From NCBI GenBank assembly GCA_030831585.1, contig JAURKV010000087.1, forward strand, positions 1-48,707: DNA of 48,707 nucleotides, given 5' to 3'. A program made the translations under genes and the position numbers. Positions 8,491-18,587 of the stretch are shown here, piece by piece (within the stretch, counting starts at the first letter, position 1; every line of letters starts with the position of its first letter). A model generated the notes under the pieces. That model searched no databases, had not been told where the DNA came from, and worked only from the letters and a program-made list of their open reading frames with translations. The stretch is from Ramlibacter sp. GTDB lineage: Bacteria > Pseudomonadota > Gammaproteobacteria > Burkholderiales > Burkholderiaceae_C.

Positions 8491-8513
8491 TCTTCTTTCA
8501 ACCTAGAGGTTTT

Positions 8514-8993
8514 ATGAAACGCCAAATCCAACGTGGTTTTACCCTGATCGAGCTGATGATCGTTGTCGCCATCATCGGCATCCTGGCCGCCGTCGCCCTG
8601 CCGGCTTATCAGGACTACACCGCCCGGGCCAAAATGTCTGAGGTGGTACTGGCCGCCTCCAGTTGCCGCACAGCCGTTTCCGAGGTGTACCAGTCTTCTT
8701 CCACGGCGCCAACCGACTGGGGCTGCACGACCTCAACGGCCAATACAAGCAAGTACGTGGGTGGGGTCGCAGTCGACACCGATGGGGTGATCACCGTGAA
8801 GGTAGCGACCAACAGCATCAACTCCGAAACGAGCGAAAAGCAGATCCAGCTCGTGCCCTACCACACCGCCTCGGCCCCGAAGGCCGTCGCCACTGCGGGG
8901 CACCTCGGCAGTGCTGTGTTCAAGTGGACCTGCGGTCCCACCAGCTCGAGCGGCGTGCCGATCAAGTACCTGCCGGCGACCTGCCGCGATTAA
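8514..8993 (+). CDS. pilA: Type IV major pilin (prepilin)
   Basis: A 159-residue type IV prepilin, the structural subunit of pili used for twitching, attachment and DNA uptake. The leader MKRQIQRG ends at Gly8; prepilin peptidase would cut before Phe9, giving the mature FTLIEL start with Glu5 needed for assembly and an N-methylated first residue. A hydrophobic helix runs to about residue 30. Four Cys are in the globular head, and the last two (about 142 and 157) bracket the C-terminal D-loop expected of pilins. The head is rich in Ser and Thr, giving possible O-glycosylation sites, fitting the transferase gene next door. An AGAGG Shine-Dalgarno (8505-8509) lies 4 bases before the ATG. It begins its own unit after the cyclase operon, with a repeat-rich upstream region. 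Confidence 0.95.
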   Translation: MKRQIQRGFTLIELMIVVAIIGILAAVALPAYQDYTARAKMSEVVLAASSCRTAVSEVYQSSSTAPTDWGCTTSTANTSKYVGGVAVDTDGVITVKVATNSINSETSEKQIQLVPYHTASAPKAVATAGHLGSAVFKWTCGPTSSSGVPIKYLPATCRD

Positions 8994-9002
8994 CCCTACG
9001 GC

Positions 9003-9020
9003 GGCCCGTCCCCCCGGGCC
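9003..9020 (+). terminator. Possible hairpin between pilin and ligase genes
   Basis: GGCCCG (9003-9008) and CGGGCC (9015-9020) form a perfect 6-bp stem 10 bases after the pilin stop. No T run follows, so it may only weaken or pause transcription, giving more pilin than ligase mRNA, or stabilise the pilin message. Confidence 0.3.
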
Positions 9021-9039
9021 GTCCTGCGATGATCGGGGG

Positions 9040-10734
9040 GTGAGCACCGCGCCCCATTCCCTCTCCGCTTCCCCCGATCCCTTGTTCCCCCGTGAACAGC
9101 GACTGGCCAGCTTCATGCTGGCCTTCTTGCTTTTCCTGCCCTGGTTCCTCAACCCTTCTTGGGGCCCCAGCCCCATCGTGCTGCAGACGTTGCTCTCCGC
9201 GGCGGCGGCGCTGGTCTGGTTTGCCCTGCCGCCTGCACAGCGCGGGCACGCCGCGGCGGTGGTTGCCGGGTCGTGGCTGGCGGGCGGTTGCGTGAACGCG
9301 GCCATTGCGCTGGCCCAGTACTTCGGTCAGGTGCAGCAGTCCACCGTCTGGATCAGCGCCTCTGCCTACGGCGAGGCCTACGGGAACCTGCGTCAGCGCA
9401 ACCAACTGGCCACCCTGCTGGCCCTGGGCCTGGCGTCCGCCTTCTACTTTGCAGCTCGTGCCCGAGCCTGGGGCCGGGCGGGCCTGGTTCTGGCGGTGGT
9501 GCTGATGTCAGCAGCCTGTGCGCTCACCTCCTCGCGCACCGGGCTGCTGCAGTGGCTGCTGCTCAGCGGTCTTTTACTTGCTGCGCCCTGGCTGGGCGGG
9601 CGCAGCGGCTGGCGCGGGTGGGGCCTGCTGGCGCTGGGGAGCTATCTGCTGTCGCTGTTGGCGCTGCCGGCACTGGCCCAGTGGTGGACGGGTGAGTCCC
9701 CCACCACCCTGATGGGACGCATGGCCACCGACCTGGGCTGCGTCAGCCGCAAGGTGCTGTGGCGCAATGCCCTCACCCTCATCGCTGAGCGCCCCTGGGC
9801 CGGCTGGGGCCTGGGCGAGATGGACTACGCCCACCACGTCACGCTCTACCCTGGCGAGCGCTTTTGCCTGATTCTCGACAACGCGCACAACCTCTTTTTG
9901 CAGGTCGCCGTTGAGCTGGGCCTGCCCGCCGCTTTGTTGCTGGGAGCCCTGATCGCCTGGGGCCTCTGGCGCGGCCGGCCGTGGGCCGAGCGCTCGCCCG
10001 GCCGCTTGCTGGCGTGGGCTGCGCTGGCGGTGATGATGCTGCACAGTCAGGTCGAGTACCCCTTGTGGTACGGGCCTTTTGAATTGGCGGCGCTTCTGGC
10101 GATTTCGCTGCTGTTGATCCTGCCGACCGTCACCGGATCTGCCACAGCCACAGCCACAGGCAATGCCAGCGCCAGCGCCGACTTGTCGGCGGCGCCGGTG
10201 CCCACTGGGCGGCCGGGCGCCCTGCGCCTGGGCTTGTCGGCGCTGGCACTTGCCGCGCTCGCCTATGTGATGTGGGACTACCACCGTGTTTCCCAGCTCT
10301 TTTTGTCTGAAGCCGCGCGCTCGCCGGCCTATCGCGGCGACACGCTGGCCAAGGTCCGTGGCAGTTGGCTGTTCGCATCGCAGGTGGAGTTCGCAGAATT
10401 CACCACCTCGCCACTGACCTTCGCCAATGCGGCTGCCATGGCTGACCTAGGCGAGTCGGTGATGCACTATTCGCCCGAGCCGCAGGTGGTGCAGAAGCTG
10501 GTGGAGGCGCTGGCTCTCGCCAGACGCGATGAACGCGCCAATTGGCACATCACCCGCTTCCAGGTGGCGTTCCCTGAGGAGTACGCGGCCTGGAAGCGCA
10601 CGCTGGACAGCGCCCCGAGTGCAGATTTGAGCGCAGGCTCGGAGACAACAGCCGCTTCCGCGCCGGCCGCAGGGCTCACGACAGACCGAACTTCAGGCTC
10701 CGCCCCAGCGCCCGCTGCAGGGCCTGCTCAGTAA
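9040..10734 (+). CDS. Wzy/O-antigen-ligase family O-oligosaccharyltransferase (PglL-like)
   Basis: A membrane protein of about 564 residues with some ten hydrophobic segments, a large periplasmic loop and a soluble C-terminal part. The Wzy_C-type core includes a long loop ending in DNAHN at 280-284, the His-containing motif typical of this superfamily (WaaL ligases and PglL/PilO-type protein transferases). The C-terminal extension resembles the Wzy_C_2 region common in betaproteobacterial PglL-like proteins. Being 46 bases downstream of the pilin gene, as pilO is next to pilA in Pseudomonas, it probably transfers lipid-linked glycan to pilin in the periplasm. The pilin does not end in Ser, so the target would be internal. 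I chose the GTG at 9040 because earlier starts fall inside pilA; an ATG at 9115 is the fallback. GCCACA x3 lies at 10141-10158. The last 7 bases overlap the convergent gene. Confidence 0.85.
   Translation: MSTAPHSLSASPDPLFPREQRLASFMLAFLLFLPWFLNPSWGPSPIVLQTLLSAAAALVWFALPPAQRGHAAAVVAGSWLAGGCVNAAIALAQYFGQVQQSTVWISASAYGEAYGNLRQRNQLATLLALGLASAFYFAARARAWGRAGLVLAVVLMSAACALTSSRTGLLQWLLLSGLLLAAPWLGGRSGWRGWGLLALGSYLLSLLALPALAQWWTGESPTTLMGRMATDLGCVSRKVLWRNALTLIAERPWAGWGLGEMDYAHHVTLYPGERFCLILDNAHNLFLQVAVELGLPAALLLGALIAWGLWRGRPWAERSPGRLLAWAALAVMMLHSQVEYPLWYGPFELAALLAISLLLILPTVTGSATATATGNASASADLSAAPVPTGRPGALRLGLSALALAALAYVMWDYHRVSQLFLSEAARSPAYRGDTLAKVRGSWLFASQVEFAEFTTSPLTFANAAAMADLGESVMHYSPEPQVVQKLVEALALARRDERANWHITRFQVAFPEEYAAWKRTLDSAPSADLSAGSETTAASAPAAGLTTDRTSGSAPAPAAGPAQ
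10141..10158 (+). repeat. GCCACA x3 in-frame hexanucleotide repeat
   Basis: Three perfect GCCACA units encode Ala-Thr repeats in the soluble loop of the ligase, followed by a degenerate Ala-Ser continuation. Confidence 0.8.
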
Positions 10735-12287
10735 ACGAAGCCGACCGGGGCGCGGGGCGTCACCGGCAGACCGGCGGCCTGCCAGGCGGCCTGACCGCCG
10801 CGGTACCAGAGCACCTGGGTGTAGCCGGCCTGACGCGCGCGCATCGCGGCATTGGCCGATGCCCAGCACTGCGCGTCGGCGCAGTAAAACACCAGCGGCC
10901 GGTCCCGATCGGGCGCGGCCACGAGCAAAATTTTGCGGAAGCGTTCGTCGAATGCGCCCTCGCGCAGGGCCTCGTCATAGGCCAGCCCTGCGTTCACCAG
11001 ATTGAGTGCGCCCGGAAGCATGGGCCCCCCAGCTGCCACATCGATCAGCACTGGCGGCGTGTTCGCCTGCATCATCTTTCGCAGGTCAGCCGTTGACAGT
11101 CGGTGGATGCCCTCGAGCCGCGCGGGGGTCATGCCAGCCGGGGCCGGTCCCGTCCGCAGTCCCGAGGGCGGCGACCCGCCTGGCTCCTCGAGCTCGTCCT
11201 TCAATGCGGCTGCCTGTGGCTCCGGCAGGGCTTGCAGTTGTATGCGGCTGGCCGCTGCGACCGCGTCGTTGAATTCGTCGACGGCGTGGTGATTGACGGC
11301 GACGACGCGGCACAGTCGTGCGCGGGTCCCGGCGAAATTGCAGGCGCCCAGGGCGCGCAACATGGCCGTGGTGCCATCGCTCGACCCGTACTGGTAGCCG
11401 TAGCCGTTGCTGCTGGTGCCGATGGCGAGTGCCCGGTGCAGCGTCTGCGACAGGTAGCGACCGGCGAGCGGGGCCGCCTGGCTTCGGCAGGGGGCGCTCT
11501 CACCGCACAACTTCTCGATGAGCCGACCCACCTGTTCCGACAGGTCGGCAGGCGCCTCGCCCAAGGCTTGGCCGAAGAACATGGGCTTGTCGCGCATCGA
11601 CTCGGGCAGGGTGACCGTCTCGGTCTCGCGCTGGGTCACGATGCCCAGGGTGAATGCGTCCTTGCCCTCGTGGCGGGTGCAGCGAGCGGCTGGCGTCTGA
11701 CTGCCCGGGCAGAACACCGCCGTGCGGTCTGCCGGCAGGTTATTCTCCAGCGCCCGCAGCCGCAGCAGGCCGCCGGCATCGTCAAGGCGGTAGAGGGCCT
11801 GGTTGATCACCTCGGCGTCGAAGCGCTCGCCGATCTGGCGCCTGTACATCGCGTACATCTGCGGCATCAACTGCGGGTCCACCTGCTTGGTGAGGCGGTT
11901 GTGGGCGCCATGGATGCCGACCAGCGTCGACGGCGGAGGAAAGCCGGTGCCGAAGACGCGCTCGCGTCCACCAAGGAAGATGAGGGAGCAGGCCGAAATG
12001 CAGTAGCCCGAGGTCACGGTCTTGATACCCGCCGCCTGCACCATTCGCGCCACCTGCATGCCTGTCCACAGGTCGCCACCGGGCGCGTTGACCAGCACCA
12101 GGCGCTGGACGCCAGGCTGCGCCAGGGCTTGTTTGAAGGCGAGGAAGTCGGTGTCGACCGTCGGGCCGGTGGCGAACAGATCAGCGCCCTCGCGCACCAG
12201 GGTCATCGACCAGACGGGCACGATGCCGAGCACCCAGGCCAGCAGACCTATGGCGAGTCGTCTTGTTGCCAGTCTTTTGATCGCCAT
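10728..12287 (-). CDS. Exported ClpP-like protein fused to a C-terminal rhodanese domain
   Basis: A 519-residue predicted exported protein. A signal peptide spans about 1-27. Residues about 35-200 resemble the COG3904-type periplasmic ClpP/crotonase-fold proteins: NAPGGD at 67-72, a CISACS segment with candidate nucleophile S98, and H126 in GIHGAH. The S98-H126 spacing is close to that of the ClpP Ser-His pair; calling it a peptidase is inference. After a middle region rich in Cys and basic residues comes a rhodanese-like domain (about 390-519) with a candidate active-site C469 and a second C474 followed by Trp, as in the CxxxCW class of rhodaneses. The frame stays open upstream into moaC, but the ATG at 12287 has GAGG just before it and the signal peptide directly after. 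It lies 53 bases downstream of moaC and probably shares its transcript. Confidence 0.75.
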   Translation of the reverse strand: MAIKRLATRRLAIGLLAWVLGIVPVWSMTLVREGADLFATGPTVDTDFLAFKQALAQPGVQRLVLVNAPGGDLWTGMQVARMVQAAGIKTVTSGYCISACSLIFLGGRERVFGTGFPPPSTLVGIHGAHNRLTKQVDPQLMPQMYAMYRRQIGERFDAEVINQALYRLDDAGGLLRLRALENNLPADRTAVFCPGSQTPAARCTRHEGKDAFTLGIVTQRETETVTLPESMRDKPMFFGQALGEAPADLSEQVGRLIEKLCGESAPCRSQAAPLAGRYLSQTLHRALAIGTSSNGYGYQYGSSDGTTAMLRALGACNFAGTRARLCRVVAVNHHAVDEFNDAVAAASRIQLQALPEPQAAALKDELEEPGGSPPSGLRTGPAPAGMTPARLEGIHRLSTADLRKMMQANTPPVLIDVAAGGPMLPGALNLVNAGLAYDEALREGAFDERFRKILLVAAPDRDRPLVFYCADAQCWASANAAMRARQAGYTQVLWYRGGQAAWQAAGLPVTPRAPVGFVY

Positions 12288-12340
12288 TCGTCCTCGCATC
12301 GACGATTTTTTGACCGCTGCCCTTCGCGCCCGCCCGCGGC

Positions 12341-12820
12341 TCAGCCCGGCGCCACGAAGCTCCCGCTCTTGCCCCCGTGCTTTTCCAAGAGGCGCACATC
12401 GCCGATCACCATGCCCTTGTCCATCGCCTTGAGCATGTCGTAAATGGTGAGCAGGGCCACCTGCACCGCGGTCAGCGCCTCCATCTCGACCCCGGTCACG
12501 CCCACGGTCTCGGCGCTGCAGCGGCACAGCACCGCTGGCCCTTGCGGCTCGAGCTCGAACTCCACCGCCACCCGCGTGAGCGGAACCGGGTGGCACAGGG
12601 GGATGAGTTCGCTGGTCTTCTTGGCCGCTTGAATGCCGGCGATACGGGCCACGCCGAGCACATCGCCTTTCTTGGCGCTGCCAGCGGCCACCTGCTCAAA
12701 GGTGGCCAAAGCCATGCGAATGCGGCCTTCTGCCACCGCCACCCGATGGGTCGGCGACTTTTTTGATACGTCGACCATATGGGCCTGGCCCTGCGCGTCA
12801 AAATGCGTCAATGAAGTCAT
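12341..12820 (-). CDS. moaC: Cyclic pyranopterin monophosphate synthase
   Basis: A 159-residue MoaC, which with MoaA converts GTP to cyclic pyranopterin monophosphate in molybdenum-cofactor synthesis. The conserved blocks are intact: LTHFD near the start, MVDVSKK with the following Thr/Arg, the LCHP active-site segment (about 73-76), and the long [13 protein letters not shown] block with YDM.KA.D near 125-135. Length matches the usual 158-162 residues. It is cytoplasmic and acts as a hexamer in studied members. It is the first gene of a minus-strand pair with the exported ClpP/rhodanese fusion; only 32 bases separate it from the divergent M48 protease start, so both promoters must lie in or overlap the neighbouring 5' ends. 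Confidence 0.97.
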   Translation of the reverse strand: MTSLTHFDAQGQAHMVDVSKKSPTHRVAVAEGRIRMALATFEQVAAGSAKKGDVLGVARIAGIQAAKKTSELIPLCHPVPLTRVAVEFELEPQGPAVLCRCSAETVGVTGVEMEALTAVQVALLTIYDMLKAMDKGMVIGDVRLLEKHGGKSGSFVAPG

Positions 12821-12852
12821 GTTCGGAGTTCGGAGGGCGGCTCATCCGCCTC

Positions 12853-14430
12853 ATGATACGGGCCAAGCGCGGTCAGGCTCCGACGCGCCCAACCGCCGGC
12901 GTTTTGGCGATCTTCACAGTCGCAGGGGCGATGGCCTTGTGGCTTCCCAGTGCGGTCGCGCAGGGCCAGCCCCGCGCCGCCGGCGCCACCTTGCCGACCC
13001 TGGGTGATTCCGGCGAATTGACCGTCGGCGCCGAACGCCGCTTGGGCGAGCGCATCGCCCGCGAGCTGCTGCGCGACCCAGACTATCTGGATGACCCGGT
13101 GCTCGGCGACTACGTCGAGCAGCTGTGGCTGCCGCTGCTGGCGGCCGCCCGCCAGCGCGGCGAGCTGGTCGGCGACATGGACGAGCGCTTCGCCTGGCGC
13201 ATCCTGCTCGGGCGGGACCGAACGATCAACGCCTTCGCCTTGCCAGGCGGCTGGCTGGGCATGCACCTGGGCCTGATCTCGGCCACCGCCACCCGTGACG
13301 AGGTGGCCGCGGTGTTGGCGCACGAACTCAGCCACGTGACCCAGCGCCATATCGCCCGGATGATGAGCCAGGACAGCCGTGTCTCGCCGATGCTCATGGG
13401 CGCCATGATCCTGGGGGCCGCGGTGGCTGCACGCAACCCAGCCATGGGCCAGGCGGTGGTGAGCGGCAGCCAGGCGGTGGCGGCGCGCAGCCAGCTCAAT
13501 TTCTCGCGCGACATGGAGCGAGAGGCCGACCGGGTTGGCTTCGGCGTGCTGACCCAGGCTGGCTTTGAGCCGGAGGGCGTAGTCGCCATGTTCGAGCGGC
13601 TGGCGCAGGCCTCGCGCCTGAACGACGACGGCTCCTTTCCCTACCTGCGCACCCACCCGCTGACCACCGAGCGCATCGCCGACATGCGGGCCCGGATACC
13701 GGTGCAGGCTGCGGGCTCGACCCCGGTCCGCATTGACTGGACCCACGGTCTGGCCGCAGCTCGTGCCAAGGCACTTTCCTCAGTCGGCGTCGACGGCCTG
13801 AGGGTGCTCGTGCGCGAAGCCCAGTCCTTGCCGGCAGACGCCCCCCTGGTGCGGCAGGCGGCAGCGCTTTATGGCGGTGCCCTGGCCAGCCTCAAGTTGA
13901 AAGACTTGGCCCAGGCGGCCCGGCTGCAAGAACGTCTGGCGCGACTGAACCTGACCGACTCCCCGGCTGTCCGGATGGTGCGCTTGCTCGGGGGCGAGAT
14001 CGCCCTGGCCAAGGGTGACATCGCCAGCGCGCTGGCTGCAGCAGGCATGCGCCCCAGCGCCCGCCCCGAGTTGCTGATGGCCGCCCAGGCGCTGCTGCTG
14101 CCTGCGGCACCGGGACAGGCGGCGAGCGCCGAGGGGGCCGCCCGAGCGGCCGACTGGCTTCAGACCTGGGTGACGGACCGCCCTGGCGACGCCGCCGCCT
14201 GGGAGCTGTTGGCGCAGGCGCAGTCGGCGCGCGGCCTGCCGCTGCGCGCGCTGCGGGCCGAAGCGGAGTCGCGGGTGGCCGTCCTCGATTACTCGGCCGC
14301 AATGGACAGGCTGCGCGCAGCCCAGAACCTGGCGCGGCGTGGCACCAATGACCACATCGAGGCGTCGATCATTGACGCCCGTGCCCGCCAGGTGGAGTCA
14401 CTTCTTCGAGAACAGGCCGCCCAGCGCTGA
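12853..14430 (+). CDS. M48-family periplasmic zinc metalloprotease (BepA-like)
   Basis: A 525-residue exported protease of the M48 family, like BepA (YfgC), which checks assembly of outer-membrane proteins. The signal peptide runs to about residue 38 (ending AVAQ). The zinc site is complete: HELSH with H157, E158 and H161, and third ligand E224 in DMEREAD. The C-terminal 180 residues are alanine-rich helical repeats of TPR type, as in BepA. The ATG at 12853 sits right before the signal peptide; an in-frame ATG at 12811 would overlap the divergent moaC start and is less likely. The last 33 bases overlap the convergent small membrane protein gene. A role in envelope quality control is inferred from the family. 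Confidence 0.9.
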   Translation: MIRAKRGQAPTRPTAGVLAIFTVAGAMALWLPSAVAQGQPRAAGATLPTLGDSGELTVGAERRLGERIARELLRDPDYLDDPVLGDYVEQLWLPLLAAARQRGELVGDMDERFAWRILLGRDRTINAFALPGGWLGMHLGLISATATRDEVAAVLAHELSHVTQRHIARMMSQDSRVSPMLMGAMILGAAVAARNPAMGQAVVSGSQAVAARSQLNFSRDMEREADRVGFGVLTQAGFEPEGVVAMFERLAQASRLNDDGSFPYLRTHPLTTERIADMRARIPVQAAGSTPVRIDWTHGLAAARAKALSSVGVDGLRVLVREAQSLPADAPLVRQAAALYGGALASLKLKDLAQAARLQERLARLNLTDSPAVRMVRLLGGEIALAKGDIASALAAAGMRPSARPELLMAAQALLLPAAPGQAASAEGAARAADWLQTWVTDRPGDAAAWELLAQAQSARGLPLRALRAEAESRVAVLDYSAAMDRLRAAQNLARRGTNDHIEASIIDARARQVESLLREQAAQR

Positions 14431-14751
14431 CTCGATCACCAAGCCGATCACCGAGTACGCCAGCGAGCCCACCAGGGCCGCGCCGAAGCCACCCACGTCG
14501 AAGCCCTCGAGCATCCCCGCGGCAGCCCAAAACAGCAGCGCGTTGATGACGAACATGAAAAGGCCTAGCGTGAGCACGGTGACCGGCAGTGTCAGGATTA
14601 CCAGCACCGGGCGCACCACCAGATTGAGCAATCCGATCGCGGCCGCCGCGATCAGGGCCGAAATGAAGCTGGTGACGACCACGCCGCTATACACATGGGC
14701 GACCAGCAGGAGCGCAGAGGCAGACAGGAGCCAGCGGAGCACAAGCTTCAT
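14398..14751 (-). CDS. Phage-holin-4-2-like (YvlD family) small membrane protein
   Basis: A 117-residue integral membrane protein with four hydrophobic helices, matching the Phage_holin_4_2/YvlD family of chromosomal membrane proteins. Despite the family name these are common housekeeping genes; nothing nearby suggests a prophage. The central LLNLVVRPVLVILTLPVTVL-type segment with a conserved Arg-Pro is the family hallmark. Its function is unknown. The 3' end overlaps the convergent M48 protease gene by 33 bases. It is divergent from the DUF3717/DUF1289 gene, with 88 bases between. Confidence 0.85.
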   Translation of the reverse strand: MKLVLRWLLSASALLLVAHVYSGVVVTSFISALIAAAAIGLLNLVVRPVLVILTLPVTVLTLGLFMFVINALLFWAAAGMLEGFDVGGFGAALVGSLAYSVIGLVIESALGGLFSKK

Positions 14752-14839
14752 GCGGCCAAGAATAGCACCCCCCCTTCGTCGGCGTGGTGGCCCTGCCGGG
14801 CGGTATCATCCGCCTCCCCGCAGCAGGGACTCAAGAGTC

Positions 14840-15313
14840 ATGGGCAGTATCCACATCACCGACATCGAGGCCGCCATCAACTATTGGCGGGGGCGCAAGC
14901 CCTCGCCCGATGGCATCACGCTCGCCGCCGAGCTGCGGGCGCTCGCCGAGGTGTACGCGCTGATGGTCTTCCACCACGAAGATGAAGTGGCCGACAAGGG
15001 CTTTCCGAAAAAGGCCTATGAGGCCTGGCAGGCCTGGTACGACACCACGCCCGACACGCCCTGCATCGCCATCTGCTCCACCAGCCAGGGCGACGCCGAA
15101 TGCAAAGGCTGCGGCCGCAGCTTCGATGAGGTGCAGCACTGGCCTGCGATGAGCCCGGCCGAAAAGCGCGCCACCTGGCGGCGCATCACCTTGCAGGGAG
15201 ACGCCTGGCGGTTCAACCGCTACAGTGAGAGAGCTGCCGAAGGGGCTGCTGAGAGAGGCACTGAGAGAGCCGCCGAACGGCGTACCGATCAGACCACCGA
15301 AAAATCGCGATAG
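14840..15313 (+). CDS. DUF3717 and DUF1289 domain protein
   Basis: A 157-residue cytoplasmic protein of unknown function with two recognisable parts. Residues about 1-70 match the DUF3717 family (an IHITDIEAAINYWR start). Residues about 72-130 are a DUF1289 domain with four Cys (CIAIC, then ECKGC), likely a small metal site, then WPAMSPAEKR and WRRI. The last 28 residues are a charged Ala/Glu/Arg tail from imperfectly repeated DNA, probably strain-variable. The ATG at 14840 fits the family start; upstream in-frame codons run antisense to the neighbouring gene. It converges on the YaeQ gene with 14 bases between. The two-domain arrangement is, from memory, common in Comamonadaceae. Confidence 0.82.
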   Translation: MGSIHITDIEAAINYWRGRKPSPDGITLAAELRALAEVYALMVFHHEDEVADKGFPKKAYEAWQAWYDTTPDTPCIAICSTSQGDAECKGCGRSFDEVQHWPAMSPAEKRATWRRITLQGDAWRFNRYSERAAEGAAERGTERAAERRTDQTTEKSR

Positions 15314-15327
15314 CGGTCGACAGAGGC

Positions 15328-15888
15328 TTACTTCCAGCGAATCGGCTCGATGTCCACGCTGCGCTGGGCATCGCCGAGGGTCAGCACGCCCTCTTGTACC
15401 GTCGCCTGCAACTGCATGCTGCGCTGGGCCAGCCGCCCGAGTTCGACCACCGACTCGGTGGGCAGGCGGAACACTTCCAAGTTTTGCAGCCGTGCGAGCT
15501 TGCCCTCCATGCCGCGCCACCAGATGTCGGCCGCGTGGGAGAAGCAGTAGAGGCGCACCCGGTCGGCCTTGCCGCAGGCTTTGGCAACCGGTTTGTCCTC
15601 GGGTTGGCCGACCTCGACCCACAGTCGCGTGCGGCCGGTGAAATCGCGCAGCCAGAGGTCAGGCTCGTCGGGGTCGGAGAGGCCGGCGCCGAAGGCCAGT
15701 TGACCGTCGCCGCCGCAATCGTCTTGCAGGGCGTGGGCGTTGAGGGCCAGGGCCACCAGCCGGACCATCATTCGCTCGTCGGTCTCGCTCGGGTGGCGGG
15801 CCAGGGTCAGCGCATGGTCGGTGTAGCAGGCATGGTCGATATCGGCCAACTGCAGGCTGGCCTTGAACACGGTGGACTTGAGCGCCAC
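15328..15888 (-). CDS. yaeQ: YaeQ family protein
   Basis: A 186-residue protein of the YaeQ family (usual length about 180), recognised from the ALKSTVFKA start, the LARHPSETDERMM segment, the DLWLRDFTGR and WVEVGQPE motifs and the overall layout. The family has a PD-(D/E)XK nuclease-like fold without proven nuclease activity; Salmonella YaeQ was linked to RfaH suppression, a claim later questioned. No signal peptide or membrane segment. It lies 7 bases downstream of purB on the same strand, so the two are probably co-transcribed. Confidence 0.9.
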   Translation of the reverse strand: MALKSTVFKASLQLADIDHACYTDHALTLARHPSETDERMMVRLVALALNAHALQDDCGGDGQLAFGAGLSDPDEPDLWLRDFTGRTRLWVEVGQPEDKPVAKACGKADRVRLYCFSHAADIWWRGMEGKLARLQNLEVFRLPTESVVELGRLAQRSMQLQATVQEGVLTLGDAQRSVDIEPIRWK

Positions 15889-15895
15889 GGGGTGC

Positions 15896-18024
<2,129 letters not shown>

Positions 18025-18053
18025 GTCGGCGCCTGTCGCCAACGGCTCTGGCC

Positions 18054-18587
18054 ATGGCCTTCGTCACACCCCCCGCGCCACCCCCCGCGCCTACTGCGCT
18101 TCCCTTGGGGCCGCCGGCCTTTTTGGACAAGGTCGTCCCGCGGGCCGAGGCGGCTGCTCATGTCGCGCGCCTCCCAGGCCCGGTGATCTTCACCAACGGT
18201 GTTTTCGATGTGCTGCACCGCGGTCATGTCACCTACCTGGCACAGGCCCGGGCGCTGGGCGGCTCTCTGGTCGTGGGGCTCAATACCGATGCGTCGGCCC
18301 GCCGCCTGGGCAAGGGCCCCGAGCGCCCACTCAACCACGAAGGGGACCGCGCCCTCATGTTGGCGGCACTGGGCAGTGTCGACCTGGTGACCTGGTTCGA
18401 CGAAGACACGCCGGTGCAGTTGCTGGGCGAACTGCGGCCTGACCTCTACGTCAAGGGCGGCGACTATGACATGGCCGCCCTGGCCGAAACCCGGCTGGTG
18501 CAAAGCTGGGGCGGACAGGCGCTGGCCATCCCCTTTGTCGACGGTTACTCGACGACCGCCCTGGTGCGGCGCATCCGCGGCAGCTAA
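18054..18587 (+). CDS. rfaE2: D-glycero-beta-D-manno-heptose 1-phosphate adenylyltransferase
   Basis: A 177-residue nucleotidyltransferase corresponding to the C-terminal half of E. coli HldE (RfaE). It makes ADP-heptose for the LPS inner core. The TNGVFDVLHRGHV segment (about 46-58) holds the HxGH nucleotide-binding motif, and KGGDYD (about 141-146) is the other hallmark. The first 25 residues are Pro/Ala-rich and outside the fold; a later start cannot be ruled out. As in many betaproteobacteria the kinase half (rfaE1/hldA) is encoded elsewhere. Its stop overlaps that of the convergent RND gene by 4 bases, leaving no room for a terminator. Confidence 0.93.
   Translation: MAFVTPPAPPPAPTALPLGPPAFLDKVVPRAEAAAHVARLPGPVIFTNGVFDVLHRGHVTYLAQARALGGSLVVGLNTDASARRLGKGPERPLNHEGDRALMLAALGSVDLVTWFDEDTPVQLLGELRPDLYVKGGDYDMAALAETRLVQSWGGQALAIPFVDGYSTTALVRRIRGS

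Noticed and set aside
8294-8513. Sigma-54 promoter for the pilin
   Set aside because: All GG dinucleotides were checked for a GC 10 bases later; the nearest candidate (GG 8445, GC 8459) has 12 bases between.
11103-12443. A 446-codon plus-strand frame opposite the ClpP-like/rhodanese gene
   Set aside because: It is an antisense shadow without motifs and runs into moaC; the minus-strand gene has a signal peptide and two domains.
14398-14751. Prophage remnant suggested by the holin-like gene
   Set aside because: The family is a common chromosomal membrane protein and no other phage gene is nearby.
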